Part shown: positions 11,441 to 23,147 of the stretch, piece by piece
How positions within the stretch are numbered: position 1 is the first letter of the stretch
Layout of the letters: every line of letters begins with the position of its first letter
DNA from: Glandiceps talaboti
Taxonomy: Eukaryota; Hemichordata; Enteropneusta; Spengelidae
DNA length: 64,000 bases
Reading direction: 5' to 3'
NCBI RefSeq assembly: GCF_964340395.1
Contig: NC_135560.1
Span: 16,536,598-16,600,597, forward strand
The notes under the pieces: generated by a model
Database searches by the model: none
What the model was told of the DNA's origin: nothing
Seen by the model: only the letters and a program-made list of their open reading frames with translations
Translations under genes and position numbers: made by a program

Positions 11441-14400
11441 TCATTCCATTCCCGTGGTAGGTGCAGGTGTGCCAGCTCCTTCGCCTCCTGATGCTTTCTT
11501 TGTACCAGATACAATATCATCTATACGTAACAGCAACATTGCAGTCTGGAAAAAAACAGAGCAAAATGCTTATAGGTTGTTTTCGACATCTTGTAAACAC
11601 CATACACTTCAATCTTTCACATTCTTGATGCAGTAGTAGCAGTATTTGTATTGTCTACTGTTTTACACACTAGGACTACAAATGTATCCTTACCTCCATA
11701 GCTGTTTTGTAGGTCTGTACTTTGACAGCAAACGGCTCCCATACACCCAACTCATTCATGTCAGCCAGTGTTCCCTTCTCTCCATCAATACCCCAGGTAG
11801 TGTTCCCAGATTGTGTGTGCTTGGCCTGTCAAAGCAATACAAGGAAAACATATTTAAAGTCTGCCAGATCTGAATCTTGAGGGACTGTACAGCCCCATTT
11901 ATCTTTTATCCCAACAATCCATTACATGGTCATCCAAACGAAAAACATTGTTACCTATGATACTATATCATTGCCAGTTGACGTGAAACAAAATTGTCAC
12001 CAGCCTCAACAAACATCTTGTTATTAAATATAGCTACATTTTATTGTCATGTGCTACAAAAAATATTTCTATTACACCACTTTTCATCATCTGGTATGAC
12101 AAAAAACTTACCAACATTGCTACATTGTTTTCCTGTGTGCTACCATTGGCTTAACCTGTCATCACCTAATCATATTGGCTTAGCCTGTCATCACCTAATC
12201 ATATACTAGTACATTGCAACAATGTATAGTTATTCAAGCTAGTCAATGGATTTAAATATATAACTGTTACAACTGTATGTCAATTTTTTGATAAGATGAA
12301 TACCTGATATCTACTTACCCTTAGAGTTGTTAGAGTACGTACTGTGTTACCACCACAGTTCTGTACAAGAGTTCTTGGAACAAACACTAGACATTTTACT
12401 CACCCTGAGAGCTGTTAGTGTACATATTGTGTTACCATCACAGTTCTGTACAAGTTCTTGGAATAAATACTAGACATTTTACTACTTACCCTGAGAGCTG
12501 TTAGAGTACGTATTGTGTTACCACCACAGTTCTGTATGAGAGTTCTTGGAATAACCTCTAATGCTTTACTGATAGCTTTGTATGGCCACTGTTCAACACC
12601 GGTAATACTCTTGGCTTTCTCATTTAATGTCTGCAAGGTGGAAATTTCATTATTATAAGTTTAACAGTTGGATACATGGCAGGGCATCCAATATTAACTA
12701 AAGAAACCAAACCAAAACAACACTATGCGATACACCATGTTTTTGAACAAGCGACCTATCGGTCAGAATAGCTCCGCTGCTTTTTTTTTAATTTAATTTT
12801 TTATTTTGGTGACATGTAGAAGTGGTTCAGGTCTTCACTATGCAGTTTTGTTTTAGCGATGCAATAAAGTGGTTAGTGGTTTCATATGATGTCTCACTAT
12901 AAAACACATTTTACACAGAAGTTGGTAATGTATTGTACTTTTATACCATAGTCACCATTTTATAACAAAAATCTACTGTTATGAAAAATTGCACAAAATC
13001 TCAGAAAAAAATGACTGGGAAATGCACACAAGAAAAAGAAAAAAAGAGGATTTTGAGGTTGGCTATAAATAATTCCAGTGTCTTACAGCTGTAACCCTGG
13101 AAAATTTTAATGATGAATGAAATAAACTAGGGATCTAAAATAATTTTGAGGCAATTTGAATTTCAATTTTCTAACAAATTTACAAAGTCAACAACATTCA
13201 ACTTGTACTAGTTGTGGTAGATATATATAGGGAAGAAATGTATTAATCGCCATCTTAGTTTCCGTACGGCGACAATCTCAAGTACCCGGAAGAGAGTCAT
13301 TCTCAGCCATACGTTACAGTGGTAACACTCGTTCATGTTCGGTTACCTTTCACAAAGAAAACACAACGAAATGGTTGAAATGATCTTTTTTTTTATTTCT
13401 TTTCATCACAACAACAAAATCTGCGTGATTGATCAAAAGTGTTGTAAACTAAACCAGAAAGAATTATCGGACTGGCTAAACTTCCCGATGAACTGGAGTA
13501 AGGTCCTACTACTTCCAAGTAAGCCTCGATAGTACTATAGTACGTGAGAAAATCGTCTCAAACTAGCGATACAACTTTCAAAATATAACTTGACATGTCT
13601 TCATTTGTTAGAGTTATACAATTCAAGACGGGTTTTCACTCGAAAACAACAATTCTGTGAATAATGACACTCTGAACGCAGCGATTTCTCGGACGATGTT
13701 ACCACTGTAACGTATGGCTGACAACGACTTGCTTCCGGGTTAGTCCCTCGTGCATACGGGTGGATTGTCGGCGATTAATACATACATCGTCTGATATTTT
13801 AATTCACAGTGTTTCTTGTGACCGGCGCCTGTCAGCAGACTCTGCCATTTTTTTCATCATTCCATTGTATTTAAACCTTGTACTTGACATTTCGCAATAT
13901 TTATAATTCTCAACAAAATACCTCAACATGCCTCACTTCGCTCGTACTCAAAGCAGCCCCGCGCGGTATGATCACTGACACTGATGACATGATGAGAGAG
14001 AACCTTTTCGGATTTACATGTAAAACGGGGAAAGATACGCAAAACATAATGCAAAGTCTGAAGCCAAATTAAAGTTGTAATTATTTTAATTATTTTTACT
14101 TGCCAAATATTTGCATTTTGGAAAGGCAAGACACGTTCATGTCGTTTAACTTTACATGTGAACTGTCGGCCATAACTTCAACCGCATGTCTGGCATGCCC
14201 TTCCTTACGCAAGTTGTCTGAATTCTGGTTCACTGTCATTCCAAATTGCACGACAATATAGAATTAACCACAAGTTACATGTTATCTGAAAACATCACAC
14301 TTTTATAGTGGGTCTGAAGTGTGATTTTAGTGAGTACCAAGAACGTCCTGTGTTGATACTCAAGATACTTGCTGTGGAAAATCGCTCGGTCAAATGAGGT

Positions 14401-17400
14401 CACCTTCAGCTTCTGGTCGAATCAGGATAGAGTATGCAAATGAGGATGTTGCGGACTGATTTGAAGTTTACAACCCTGTTTCGAACAAACGCTTGTCATT
14501 TGGGCGCCCAATGCGTAGAATTATGACTATAGCACATATTACATTGCTTGTTTGACGTCAATAGTGTCTTTTGAAAAGTGGCAGTTTACTTAAAGTCTCG
14601 TCGACTGATTTCCAATATGGCGTCGGTCATTATGCTCATTAACATATTCATTTTTTTTTTCAAATTACAAAAAAAAAATCATAAAAAATAAAAATGAGGA
14701 TGTGCTGACTTGAAATTAACAAATCTGAGTAAGCTACCCCCTGCGCATCAACACGCCAGATATCAAAGCAATCTAATAAGAGGTTTTCAAGGAGTTGATG
14801 AAAATGACATTTTATGAAAAAAAATCATAAAAAATTGAAAATGGCACAGATCAACTTGGCATGAACAAATCTGAATAGCCTCCCCCCAGGGAACATGCAC
14901 ACCAAATATCGAAGAATTCCGACTGTCACTTCCGGAGTAGATAGTAAAAATATAAAAGTTTGACGGACACCTATGATTCACTCTACTCTCTATACCTCAA
15001 TACCCACCTATACCTAAAGCTACGCTTTCAGCTTTCGCTGACAGCGGAGCTAAAAAAGTAAAGCTAATTTTTTTTCACAAAAGCTTCTGTTGGTGGAGTG
15101 TCATCTTGAGTCAATTGTAAACCATCTAACAAAACATTCTCAATCTCTCACCTGGGCTACTGCCATTTCTGTGGCTCCACCACCTGGTACGAGTCTTGGT
15201 TCAACCATGACGTTACGAGCTACGTTCATGGCGTCTTGAAGGTTACGTTCTAGTTCATTCAGGATGTCTTTGCTGGCGCCACGCAGTAAGATTGTACATG
15301 CTTTAGGATCTTTACATTCAGTTACAAAACAGAAATACCTGCACGAGAAAACAAAATGGAATTAGCTTCTAAATACACCTAAAAAGAAACTCGGCTTCTG
15401 GCATCAGCCTGATTTACAGTACTCTATGACACTGGTTCTTCACTGTCCTGACCAATGACTTTGTCTGGGAGCAAGACTTGGGTATGCATAACCATTTAAG
15501 AATCTAATGAAACCTTTAACACATATATGGTGTTTGTCTGTAATGAGACATAAATGGAACAAATGACTCATTCCTTATGAAAATTTCTTTCTTCTTTAGA
15601 GGCTCAGTTCAAAATAGGACTAAAATTTTGGTGAGAAAAACATGTGTCTTGCAGAGCTAAAACAATCATTTGCCAAGAACAAAAGAATGATACAACATAA
15701 CCCATGTGGCTCCACTGATAATATAACACTAATGCAAGAACCTGGCACTGAAACTCTGGCCTTTAAGTTAAGTCATTATATATACCGCTATCAAGTTATG
15801 TGAATATGTATATGCCCCTGAATTCTGTCCGTGTCGTAATGGCATTCTAAATTCAACTGCTGAAAACTTACTCGTCACCAATCTTCTGGATATCAAATAG
15901 GCCTGCTCCTGTTCCAATATCCTCCTCTTTCAATTCATCAGTACGGTTAACTATAGTTGCACCACATGCCCTGAAACGTCACACAACAAATACATGGTCA
16001 TAAAGAGTGGATTTGGAGTTTAGTCATTTTTTACCTTTGTGCAAAATTTGAGTGAAATGTTTTTTTCACCTTTGCACCAAATTTGAGTGAAATAAGTTTT
16101 TTACCTTTGAGCTAAGTTTGAAAGAAAATGTTGCACAGATTAATATAGACAGGAGTTATGGAAAGTGGACTTGAAGTTTGTGATGTTGCATCTTTGTGTC
16201 AAATTTTAATGACATAAATTTGAGGATGTGAAACAATTCACATATTTACAGGGAGAAGCAATGGAAAGTGAATTTGAAGTGTTGTGTTCCATCATTGTGC
16301 AAAGTTTACATGGAGGAAAGAAGTATTTGTACAAAGTTCAGGAAAGACATCAAATGTTATTTTAATAGTCAATCAAATCTCAGAAAACACATTCATCAGA
16401 TATCCATCACTCTCAAAACATCTTTCATCTTCGTCAAACATACATGCACACAAATGATTGCCAAACATTCTTTCCTGTGAACAATTCACTGTACACATAC
16501 CTAGCAATTCTGTTGTTGTCTGACTTTCTGACTCTTCTAACAGCTGTGATGTTAGCCTTGACTAGGTAATGCTGGGCTAAATCAGATATACCCTTCTCTG
16601 TAAATACTACATCAGGTTTGAATCGGATGATGTCTTCACAGATCTTCTGTACATATTCCTCTTCCAGTTGAAGGATGCGTGAGAAATCTGTGTCTCTCAT
16701 CAATTCTAAATTGGTCTACAAAAAATATGGAGAAATTTGGATATATAAATCAGAAACAATACCAAAATCGCACGAGTATATTGAGACATGTAATAATGTG
16801 CAATATTTATTTATAACAAATATTTAAACCAGAGTCAAATGCATAGGAGTTTAAGCATAAGTGTAATAGCATTTCCCAGGCCTTACTGTGTTATGGGGGG
16901 GGGGGGGGGGGGGGGGGGGGGATAATAATGTCAGCAAAACACTGGAGAAAGAATTCTAGAAGAAATAAGTGTTTACAAACCTGGCTTTCACCTTTCTTGT
17001 ATTCAAGTGAGCAATCTAGAAGTACAATCTTGGGGTTTTCAATTCGTCGTTTCATACGTGGATGGGTAACATCTTTGTTAATCATAACACCACGAAGTAC
17101 ACAAGAATCATCAATAACGCCACCAGGAACCTATGGAAAATAACAACAAAGTAAAAGTTGAGGATTTTGACATGCATCTATAAACAAACAGGCACCAATG
17201 ATGTTGAAGCATAATTGGCTATAGATTTATTACTAGCCATTTACTCAGTTTGTTGTCTAAATTACGCATGGTAAAAATTTATCAGATCATCTTAATAGGG
17301 AACTTGCAATCCAGACTGAGCATGCTCAGATGCAAAGGACTATGGGATTATCTGTGGTTATCGTAATACCTAATCTGGAGCTACTGACAAAATAAACCTC

Positions 17401-20400
17401 ATACAATGGTCAGAGTAACTATGAATTGATTATTTGTGGTTACAAACAATATAACAATATTGTTTATAATACTATTTGGTTAGTATTTATTATCATATTT
17501 CCCATGATGCAGCATTCAACATGGCAGGTTTGCAAGTTCCCTATTGAAATGATATATCATCTAGACACCCTTAGGAACATCATTACAAACTATCGAAACT
17601 ACACGTTTTGTGATTCTTACAGATTATTGACCAAAACTTCACATTTTGTACTTGTCAGGAATTTGGTTATGAGGTTACTGTGAGCAGTCATCTTATACAT
17701 TCTTAGCAACATTCGAAAAAAAATATCAAAAAAATTTCCCAAAGCAAAATTCCCTTATGATCTGCATCGATGTAAATCCAGTACATTTGTCAGTTTGAAT
17801 CTGACTGAACAATCAGTGTACACAAGTCGTGACCTTTTTGACTATGAAATACAATCAATACATGTTTTACCTTTTCAACTTTAGCATATCTTTTGATGTC
17901 AATTTCACGACGACCATTTTCTTCCAAAGCGACAGTTTTTGTGGCATCTAATGCTATTGATACAGCCATATCAGCCCTGTAAACAGAATCATGTACTTTT
18001 ATGATAAAACGAATACATTAGTTTATCATCACCGCTACTCGTCAATCTAATAGCATCGTTATTGCATCATTGTGACTATTTCTACTTAAATCTTTTACCT
18101 TCATTGCCATTTTTCCTATGTACAAAATAAAACTTGTGAAAGGATCAAGTCATTGGGTGATGCACGAGTCTTTCCCACACTATAGACTTTCTTAACTCAT
18201 CATTTGAAATGACATGTCATGATTGCAATGTGTCTGCTAGTACTGACAAAATTGTAAATTTTGGTCAAATTATGAAAAGCTTAAGTCTTGTGCAAGTCAC
18301 CCAATATAAAGCACATGCAAGCACAAAATGTTTCACAAGAAATTGCTGTACATTGATGATGCTTTACATTCACTCAGAGGGCACAATGTTTTGTAGTCTG
18401 CAAGATGCACAATGACAGGGTGCCCTCATGTATCTGCCAACCCCTGCGTGCTGGTTTATAGGTATGGCATAACTTGTCATATCATACAGAGTGAGTAAAA
18501 CTGAAAAGATAGTAATACATACCATTTATTAATAAACTTAGTTCCTATTGAACTATGCACTATCTTCTTCATTTCCTCAGTATCAGTGACATCAATGGTT
18601 TTACTGTAACAAGAGAATACTAGTCTATCAGTAATATACAACACTTTATGACAAGTAACATACCAGTACACAAATGTACTATCAAAGCTCTATTTCAAAG
18701 TTACTTAGAACATTTTTTTAAAAAGTTTTGTCAGATATGACTAATACACCTGCTGTGTATCAAATCTGCTATAGGTAAGCTTGTGTAATGTACATGTAGT
18801 TGTACATCTTATATTGCCAACAACGAATCTTGTATTCTCAGTTTCCTCTGAACAATAACACAATAAGTTCCCCATGGCACACCTGACTCAAATTCATAAA
18901 ATAAACTTCTTTGCCCAGTAGATTTCCTGTGAGTCTTTCTTTTCCATTGTGATTGATCTATGATTCATTGTTCATCTGAAGATTCATCTATATCTGAACA
19001 AAAACAGCAGAGAGAGTTCACTTTTCAACTATGGTAATCAAGGCTTCGTTTACTAAGATAGACACGAACTAAAACCTTTGTTGGTCAGTGTGGTAGATTA
19101 CACAAGTTGGTGATAGTGGTTCCTCTGTTGTGCAACTCTAATCACCCTGTGATCAAGATAGTGTAAACATTGGAAGTCCCAAAATAGTGCACTTTGAGTT
19201 TATGGAAGTAGCTTTCAGAAAGCTACCCTAAGGCCTACTGAGACGACCATAATTAAGCCAATCTATAACAGCTTATCATTACTGTATCAAATGTTGCGAC
19301 AATAGTTTTAGTTTGTCTATCTTAGAAAACCGAAGCCTCAACTACCAGAGCAATATTTTCAAGTTTACAAAATAACCAATGCCTTTGCTATCTAGATTTC
19401 CTATGACTCAGCCATCATGGGATATAATTGGATATTGACTTTACCTGACTACATCTCTAGTAATATCTACAAGGTCTTCTAGTGCTTGTTTATAAGCTGA
19501 TATAATCACTGTTGGGTGCATTTGTTGTTCCAGAAATGGTTGTGATACTGACATGAATTCACCAGCTGTGAAGCGAAGACACAAAATACAAAGTTATTCA
19601 CTATCACATATCAACGATGCAAATGAAACAATCTTGATTCAGACATTTGAAAATAACAAAATACTGTACCATGCCCTGGCTTTCCATAGTTTCCAGCTAC
19701 TGTTTGATACTCATGACAGTATAATTCATGAAAAATTGAAACATTTTCGAGCTCCACAGAACAAATGGTATAGATATGCATTGTTATGACCAACCAAGAT
19801 ATAAATCTCTAAATTTTAGTTTGAACATTTTCAACTTATGTGTGGTTTAATCCATATACTGGTAATCCTGTATTCTAGATTCAAGTCAGACTACCTGCAT
19901 CATAATCAGCATCATCTCTCAGACAGAATAATGGGCATGGCATGTTCAGGATAAAAAACGTTAGACTTTCCACAATGCTACATCTGCAACTGTGCTAGCT
20001 ATTGTCTACCATGAGAGTTACCATAGCCATAGATCAGCACCATGGACAGGCTAGCCCATGAATTGCTGAAATGTTGTTTTTTCCTGAATTCGCCCATTGT
20101 TTAGTTCCAATGCATATTCCTGTAGGATGTCGTGATGATGGATCAGCTTGATATCTACAGCCTCTTGAAGATGCACTTTTAAGCCAGACCTGACAAAACA
20201 CAGCATATACATGTATGCATGCATACTCCTGCTGCCTTGATGAATCAACTTACCTAAAATAATAACAGATGTTGTTCCATCTCCTACTTCTTCATCTTGT
20301 GTTCTACTAATTTCAATCATAGACTTGGCAGCCGGATGCTGAACAGTGGTCTGAGATAATAAAACGATCAATGTGTCACATAGAGTATAAGCTGCTGTAT

Positions 20401-21888
20401 TTTTTACAATTTTGGAACAATATTTGAGTAAACTTGCTTGTTATCCTTGCAACCTTTATTTGAAAATGACAACATAATATCAATAAAGCTAAAGCGAAAA
20501 AAAGTCATGGAACTGTGAACATCGTGAATGTTGAATTGTAGATTATGAACTAACACTTGTATGGTTTCCATGAACATTTACAGTCGTATAAAAATATACA
20601 GGACTCCTTTAGTCAAGAATCTTTGGCTAATATATTTATGTGCAATCGTCATGGGATTAAAATGTGATAAGTAACCATTTGACTAAAGAATATTTTCTTG
20701 AAGAAAATATTACTTCTGTATCTTTTTTTTCGTTCAAATCATACACCGCGTCTACACAGTATTCCAAGGTCTATGGGAGAAATGATGTATGAATGGATAA
20801 ACAGTTACCTCTCTAAGGATTGCATTACCATCATTGGTCATGACAATACCACCCATTGGATCCATCAACATCTGAAAGACCAAACAACTTGTTTTTAGAA
20901 CCTAGTACACAATGTTTGTACAACACCTAATCATGATGACTAACTTGTAGCCTTTACATCATAGACTGTGGCGCACTGTCTGTTTTTATGTAGTAAAAGT
21001 TTAAGTTAATGAATACCGCTATTTAAATGAAAGGTTCTACTCGTACTCATAGTAAAAAAATTGTGGATTTGCTTCCCAAAACACTTTTGACTCAGTGAGT
21101 TGAAATTTTCTTTTCTAAATATGAACCTATCGCCCATGAACATTCATCCTCATATTTCCATATGTTTAAACACTTACTGAGTCTAAAAGTTTGGTAACTG
21201 TACCATCGTTGCTATGTGCCCCCCCCCCCCCTCCCCTCCTCTCAAATAAACTGTCTTCATATCACAGGAAAATATTTCAATACCACATTAATACAACCCT
21301 CACCTTCATCATTGACCTTGGCCCTAGACATGTTCTGATTACGTCAGCAATTGTCTGTGGATAAATGATAAACAAGGACATTTTTATTTTAATCGTCAGA
21401 TAAAGCCATCATTCTCCAACTTTTCACATTAGTAAAATTGTGAAATTGAATGTCATTGTCAGAGCCATGACTAATCACTACACTAGTCTACACTCATGAA
21501 CTTTTTTACAATAAGAACATTTCATTATTTCATTTATTTGAGATTTACAACTTTGTTTTAACTGAAGTTTAGCGTTTAATATGCAGCACGTCATTAATCC
21601 ACTCAATTTACAGTTAAATTGTCACAACTAATTTCTGAGAGAGCAAGCCCGTGCATGCGTATGAAAACCACGTGAAATTTGCTTGGATTCAAGATGGCGA
21701 CCTACCTTAGCAGCATTCACGTTGCCGAGCTGAACTTTCCGACCGGACTCTCGCTTTGTGTTTTGATCTGCAAAGAAAACGAATAGGTTAGAAATCACAG
21801 GAATATCATGGACAGCAAAATTATTTCAATAAATTTGAATTTAATACTCACTAAGAACAACAATCGGTGCACTTCCAGGGCCCATCAT
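11441..21888 (-). CDS. CCT3: CCT3, T-complex protein 1 subunit gamma
   Basis: Fifteen exons (5' to 3' on the minus strand) give 548 aa, close to the family's ~545: 21852-21888, 21706-21767, 21304-21354, 20809-20871, 20254-20350, 19445-19565, 18523-18603, 17871-17976, 16981-17130, 16501-16715, 15872-15970, 15152-15338, 12490-12630, 11694-11825 and 11441-11545. All junctions are GT-AG and in phase. CCT3 is one of eight subunits of the cytosolic chaperonin TRiC, which folds actin, tubulin and other proteins using ATP. Diagnostic stretches are 'MMGPGSAPIVVL' at the start, 'QNTKRESGRKVQ', 'DPMGGIVMTNDGNA', the nucleotide-binding 'DEEVGDGTTSVI', 'NKDVTHPRMKRR', 'EKGISDLAQHYL' and 'LVPGGGATEMAVA'. 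The Gly-rich C-terminus 'GGEGAGTPAPTTGME' is typical of CCT tails. The gene is divergent from SIRT6, with 391 bp between the start codons. Intron 12 is long and full of repeats, and exon 13 is followed by two partial copies of itself. Confidence 0.97.
12311..12489 (-). repeat. Two tandem partial copies of CCT3 exon 13 with their 5' splice sites
   Basis: Downstream (on the minus strand) of exon 13 (12490-12630), the last ~65 bp of the exon plus donor recur twice at a period of about 86 bp (near 12402-12470 and 12317-12388). The distal copy stays open and nearly unchanged, reading 'FVPRTLVQNCGGNTVRTLTTLR' in pieces against the real 'VIPRTLIQNCGGN', and ends in a consensus donor 'gtaag'. The middle copy has lost 2 bp and is frameshifted. 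They could act as decoy donors or a cryptic exon; neither is needed for the intact reading frame. Confidence 0.85.
12735..12855. repeat. Inverted copy of the window-start repeat
   Basis: It lies in CCT3 intron 12 and matches 1-145 in reverse complement ('cagaatagctccgctg', a T-run, 'acatgtagaagtggttc'). Confidence 0.6.
13235..13790. mobile_element. ~550-bp non-autonomous element with ~95-bp terminal inverted repeats
   Basis: The left end 'tgtattaatcgcc' and 'cagccatacgttacagtgg' (13305-13323) mirror the right end 'ccactgtaacgtatggctg' (13703-13721) and 'ggcgattaatacata'. The TIRs are diverged but colinear, including 'acccggaag'/'cttccgggt'. No transposase is visible; a 65-residue open frame inside has low-complexity composition. 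It sits in CCT3 intron 12. Confidence 0.75.
14640..15065. repeat. Internally repeated A-rich segment in CCT3 intron 12
   Basis: Two diverged units (about 14655-14790 and 14800-14930) share 'aaaaaatcataaaaaat', then 'acttg..attaacaaatctga' or its variant, 'taccccctg'/'tccccccag' and 'ccagatatc'/'ccaaatatc'. It ends near 'gacagcggagctaaaaaag'. It looks like a non-coding repeat of unknown class. Confidence 0.5.
16896..16921. repeat. Poly-G run in CCT3 intron 9
   Basis: About 26 uninterrupted G, roughly 60 bp from exon 9 on the intron side. The poly-proline frame it creates on the minus strand is an artefact. Length in the assembly may be unreliable. Confidence 0.9.
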
Positions 21889-22279
21889 CTTGATGACTTT
21901 CTAGAAAATGTGACAGTGAAAATATGCAGTATGTTGGGTAGTCAACTATAGTATGGCGGCGTTTAACAAGATTTCAATAATAAGCGTATTATTAACAATA
22001 GTATATATATTTCCTGAGAGAATCATATGACTTAACAAACATTATATGTGTGAGAGGGACAAAATTAACTCTGATGTACGTTAAAGGAAGAGATAAGTCA
22101 TTACTATTTTATGGTTAGTTAGAGGGTCTTATTACTGTGTTTGTTTGTATGTGCTGAAGTAACCTCTCACCTCCAGATTCGACAGTGTTGTTGTACTTTA
22201 GCACTGTGTAGGGATAACCCCTTAAAATCGACACAAAACTGCTGAAATTACCGAAAATTACAAAACGGGTTGAAACAAA
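21889..22279. promoter_or_regulatory. Divergent CCT3/SIRT6 promoter interval
   Basis: Only 391 bp separate the start codons of CCT3 (minus) and SIRT6 (plus), so both 5' UTRs and core promoters must lie here or nearby. A YY1-like 'tatggcggc' occurs at about 21953-21961 and a second, 'aagatggcgacc', at about 21692 just inside CCT3 intron 2. No TATA box is obvious, as expected for two housekeeping genes. The shared regulation is an inference from spacing. Confidence 0.6.
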
Positions 22280-23103
22280 ATGTCTGTCAACTATGCTGCA
22301 GGATTGTCCGATTACGAGAATAAAGGAAAGTGTGGTCTACCCGAGGTGAGATACATGTTCGTTCACTTCACACTGCGCAGTGCACTGACGATGGGTTGGG
22401 AAGAGTGTAGACGCGGTTTTCCTGCATGCCCAAATTGGTTATGAGAAGGGTGTACAATAAAATAACCAAATTACTTAGTTTTACCCAGACCCTGTACCCT
22501 CTTTCATGCTAAACATGCTAAAAATACCCTTTTCGAACTTTTGTACTGTCACAATATTTCAAATTCACTTACAAACTTGAGTAACACTCTCACTCTCAGT
22601 GGCTGGCGGTGTATTCCCGTATAGTTGTAGTGGCTTCAGGTCATCCCATGTATTTGCAGCCCAGGATTTGATAAGGCCACCTTATAATCATATTTATAGT
22701 TAGTTTCTGGAGAAGTGATAAACTTTCAAATGGAGATATGTCAAATAATGGCCATGTGCTGTGTCTGTTTTTTAATTATGCATTGCTCAAACAGTTGAAA
22801 CTTGTATATGGAAATAAGATACAAAATATAAGTGTGGCCTTATCTACTATATTTCTGTTTCTACTATATCTATTTCTGTTTCTCATTACCCACTGATCTC
22901 CTTTCTTGAGTCTAACTAAACCATAACATTGCTGATGTTTACAGTCATGTAGCAAGGTGAAAATAATTATTTATGATGGAAATGATGGGCTTACTTGAGG
23001 AAGTCAAATGGTTCTCTGTATCCTTCTGCCTTTGACTGGAATTTCTAGGGTATCCAGACTACTAAAAATTATAATTATTAATCAAATGTATCGCCTAAAT
23101 GTA

Positions 23104-23147
<44 letters not shown>

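Noticed and set aside
16891-17085. Minus-strand ORF ending in a poly-proline run
   Set aside because: It is CCT3 exon 9 read on into its intron and the poly-G tract; the prolines are not coding.
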